A DNA stretch of 64,000 nucleotides from Bugulina stolonifera. Lineage: Eukaryota > Bryozoa > Gymnolaemata > Cheilostomatida > Bugulidae. Each line of letters begins with the position of its first letter. The first letter of the stretch is position 1. Below the pieces are notes generated by a model that saw only the letters and a program-made list of their open reading frames with translations, was not told the origin of the DNA and did no database searches. Positions 61,853-64,000 of the stretch are shown here, piece after piece. The position numbers were made by a program, and so were the translations under genes. The DNA lies in NCBI GenBank assembly GCA_935421135.1, contig OW285188.1, positions 6,438,733 through 6,502,732 on the forward strand. Reading direction: 5' to 3'.

Positions 61853-64000
61853 AGACCTACACTGGCCGGCGGGCGAAGTATAGTAAACGAGGGAAAGTGG
61901 ATTCGGAGGGCTGGCGCGTGCCACGGCGGCATTGCCAAAAGTCAGCCCCCCGTCAGGGGCCCACTTTCCGGACTCGGAATCCTTTTGAGGTCTTGGAGCA
62001 GAGTAAGACGGAGGAAGCGGGAGTGCCGGTGGAGCAAAGTCCGGTGGAAGAATCTCCTCCATGCCCGTCTACTGCTGAGCAGTCTTGCCGCGGTTCTGGT
62101 AGGAAACGGAAACGGCAAGAGAGGCAAGGACCAGGGGTAGTGCGTGGGAAGGACAAACCCACTACACTGGTCCCGTTGCCTGAGAAACCGACTAGGAAGG
62201 GGCAACCTAGTTGTCAAGGAGGGAGACGGTTAGCAGAGGCAAAACGGGGTACAGCGTCTGGAGAAGGGAAACCTTCAGAGGTACCGGCACCGTTGCCTGA
62301 TAACCCAGGAACCAGGCCTCTGCAGCTCAGGAGTGCAGAGGTGGCAGAGAAGCCTTATCAGGCCAGCCACTTTCTTCCCGGAAAGGTTGCTGGACAGGCT
62401 GTGCATTTCTTGGTGGACACCGGGTGTACAACTAATCTCTTAAACAAGGGAGTGTACGACCGGTTGCCCTCTGGGATCAGAGCGGGAATAGAGAAATGTG
62501 ACTCTCATGGATTGATGGCGGACGGGACACAACTTCCCTTCTTTGGAATCCTCCGGCTGGCGATACGAGTCAGGGAGGTTAAGACTGAGGAAACGTTTGT
62601 GGTAAGCCGTATCAATGAGGATGCCATCTTGGGCATGCCATTTCTCTCCCAACACCGGTGCACTATGGACTTTGATAGGCCAGTGGTCACGTTAGCAGGT
62701 CAGGAGCTAATATGCACTGACCGGCATGGACGACCCTTACTTGGTAGAGTCCAGTTAGTACGCACCAGCGTTGTGCCGCCAAACTCAGAAATGCTGCTGC
62801 TGGGACGGGTTAATCTCCGAGACCCTCCTCCGTTGGGAATAGTTGAGGCATGGAGTGTAGAGACACAGGAAACTGGACCGTTGGTAGCGGCCAGTCTCAG
62901 TCAACCCAACCCGCAGGGCCGGTTGATGGTGCGCTGTCTTAACCCAACGGGTCATCCCCTGAAACTTCGAGCTGGTATGACACTGGGCTCATACCTGGGG
63001 GTGGATGAGCAGGACACCCAGAGTGGCGGAGATAGCCGGAGTTGGGCGGATGTGGTCAAAAAGAGCGTAGAGAGAGGTACTAGCGGACCACAGAGAGGAC
63101 TCCCACCTCCTCGTCAGGTGCCTAAGGGGAAACCCAAGCGAGTAGCCCGCGGAGTGGTCAGTAAAGTTGACACACCGGGTCTCCCTAGGCATGGGCCTGA
63201 TGAGAAGGGTGCTAAGTTAGTCCCGGAGCATCTTCAACAGTTATATCAGGCAGCATTGCCACACTGTGAGGGAGATGCAGGGAAGAAGGACCTAGCCCAA
63301 CTACTGTTGGAATATGGCTCGGTCTTTAGCACCGGGGATCAGGACTACGGTCGGACCAACCTGATGGAGCACAGCATACCTGTGCTGCCGGGGACCAGAC
63401 CAATACGGCAACCACCGCACCGTCTGGGACCAGAAAAGGAAGCCGAGGCTGAACGACAGGTTCAGCAGCTGCTTCAAAAGGGGTTGATCACACCGGCCGA
63501 GGGAGCCTGGAGTTCTCCTGTGGTATTGGTGAGGAAGAAAGACTCATCGTGGCGGTTCTGTGTGGATTACCGACGGCTAAATGCCGTTACCCACCAGGAC
63601 GCATATCCGCTGCCCAGGATTGACGAAAGTCTGGATGCTTTAGCAGGCAGTCGCTTCTTCAGCACACTAGACCTGGTCAGTGGGTATTGGCAAGTGCCTC
63701 TCGATGAGGACGCCCGTGAAAAGGCGGCCTTCGTCACCCGCTCTGGATTCTGGAAGTGGAAGGTGCTACCCTTTGGATTGACCTCAGCCCCAGCCACGTT
63801 TCAGCGGCTTATGGAGAAGGTCCTCCAAGGTCTGCATTGGAAGACACTACTTCTTTACTTGGATGACATTGTGGTAATAGCCCCCGACCTTCAGACCCAC
63901 CTTTCTCGGCTTCGAGAAGTCTTACAGCGTCTCAAGACTGCTGGACTTAAGCTCAAGCCTGAGAAGTGCGAGCTTCTGAAGCCCAAGGTTCGGTATTTGG
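61786..64000 (+). CDS. pol: Ty3/gypsy Pol polyprotein (protease, reverse transcriptase), cut by window end
   Basis: The frame -1 to gag is open from 61786 to the window edge, overlapping gag by 67 bases. Domains in order: a basic, Pro-rich linker to about 62330; aspartic protease with active-site VDTG (Asp at 62416) and ILGMPF; a linker; then reverse transcriptase from about 63360, with RFCVDYRRLN (63553-63582), LPFGLTSAPATFQRLM, and catalytic YLDD (63856-63867). RNase H and integrase should follow beyond 64000. No stops or frameshifts were found in 2.2 kb, so the copy looks young and may be functional. Confidence 0.9.
61825..61831 (+). promoter_or_regulatory. -1 ribosomal frameshift heptamer
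   Basis: G GGA AAC in the gag register, a canonical X XXY YYZ slippery site, seven codons before the gag stop and inside the gag/pol overlap. GC-rich sequence follows (GGGGTGAGCCCCCGG and CCGGCGGGCG) that can fold. Confidence 0.75.

Overview
The window is animal nuclear DNA. It is AT-rich, its genes are split by short GT-AG introns, and it holds complete orthologues of two conserved eukaryotic genes, DHX38/PRP16 and VPS53. It also carries Ly6/uPAR-type and mucin-type genes and many mobile elements. The palindrome TACATGTA recurs throughout. A marine invertebrate such as a sponge would fit, but nothing here fixes the species.

Layout. 1-7,900: two tandem plus-strand paralogues for secreted or surface proteins with a Thr/Pro mucin stalk; the first is cut by the window edge. 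7,950-10,924: a 3-kb foldback element with arms over 1 kb and no transposase. 10,925-14,860: non-coding DNA with an LTR-like patch, then a small three-exon gene for a secreted, basic, six-cysteine peptide. 15,150-16,240: a dead non-LTR retrotransposon whose 5' part is inverted. 16,570-18,800: a hAT-type MITE, an extremely AT-rich tract and unclassified repeats. 20,028-20,946: two exons of a GPI-anchored LU (Ly6/uPAR) protein. 21,363-33,772 (minus): complete DHX38/PRP16, 25 exons, 1,201 codons. 33,773-36,898: divergent intergenic region with a hAT-type element. 36,899-48,726 (plus): complete VPS53, 18 exons, 840 codons. 49,718-55,047 (minus): two intronless paralogues for a six-pass membrane protein I cannot name. 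55,048-60,393: mostly non-coding, with an LTR-like patch and a palindromic MITE. From about 60,393 to the end: the 5' part of a Ty3/gypsy element (LTR, tRNA-Leu primer site, gag, -1 frameshift site, protease, reverse transcriptase).

How the genes relate. DHX38 (spliceosomal ATPase) and VPS53 (endosome-to-Golgi tethering) are housekeeping genes read divergently from one 3.1-kb spacer. The flanking loci look like surface or secreted innovation: tandem mucin-like genes, a cysteine-rich peptide, an LU protein and a tandem membrane-protein pair. The introns of the two housekeeping genes carry many minisatellites, several of which run into the 3' splice site of the next exon. For both genes every exon junction was followed by phase, and the sums close exactly. 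The most novel items are the six-cysteine peptide gene, the mucin-stalk pair with its unrecognised N-terminal domain, the giant foldback element and the minisatellites that duplicate splice acceptors.
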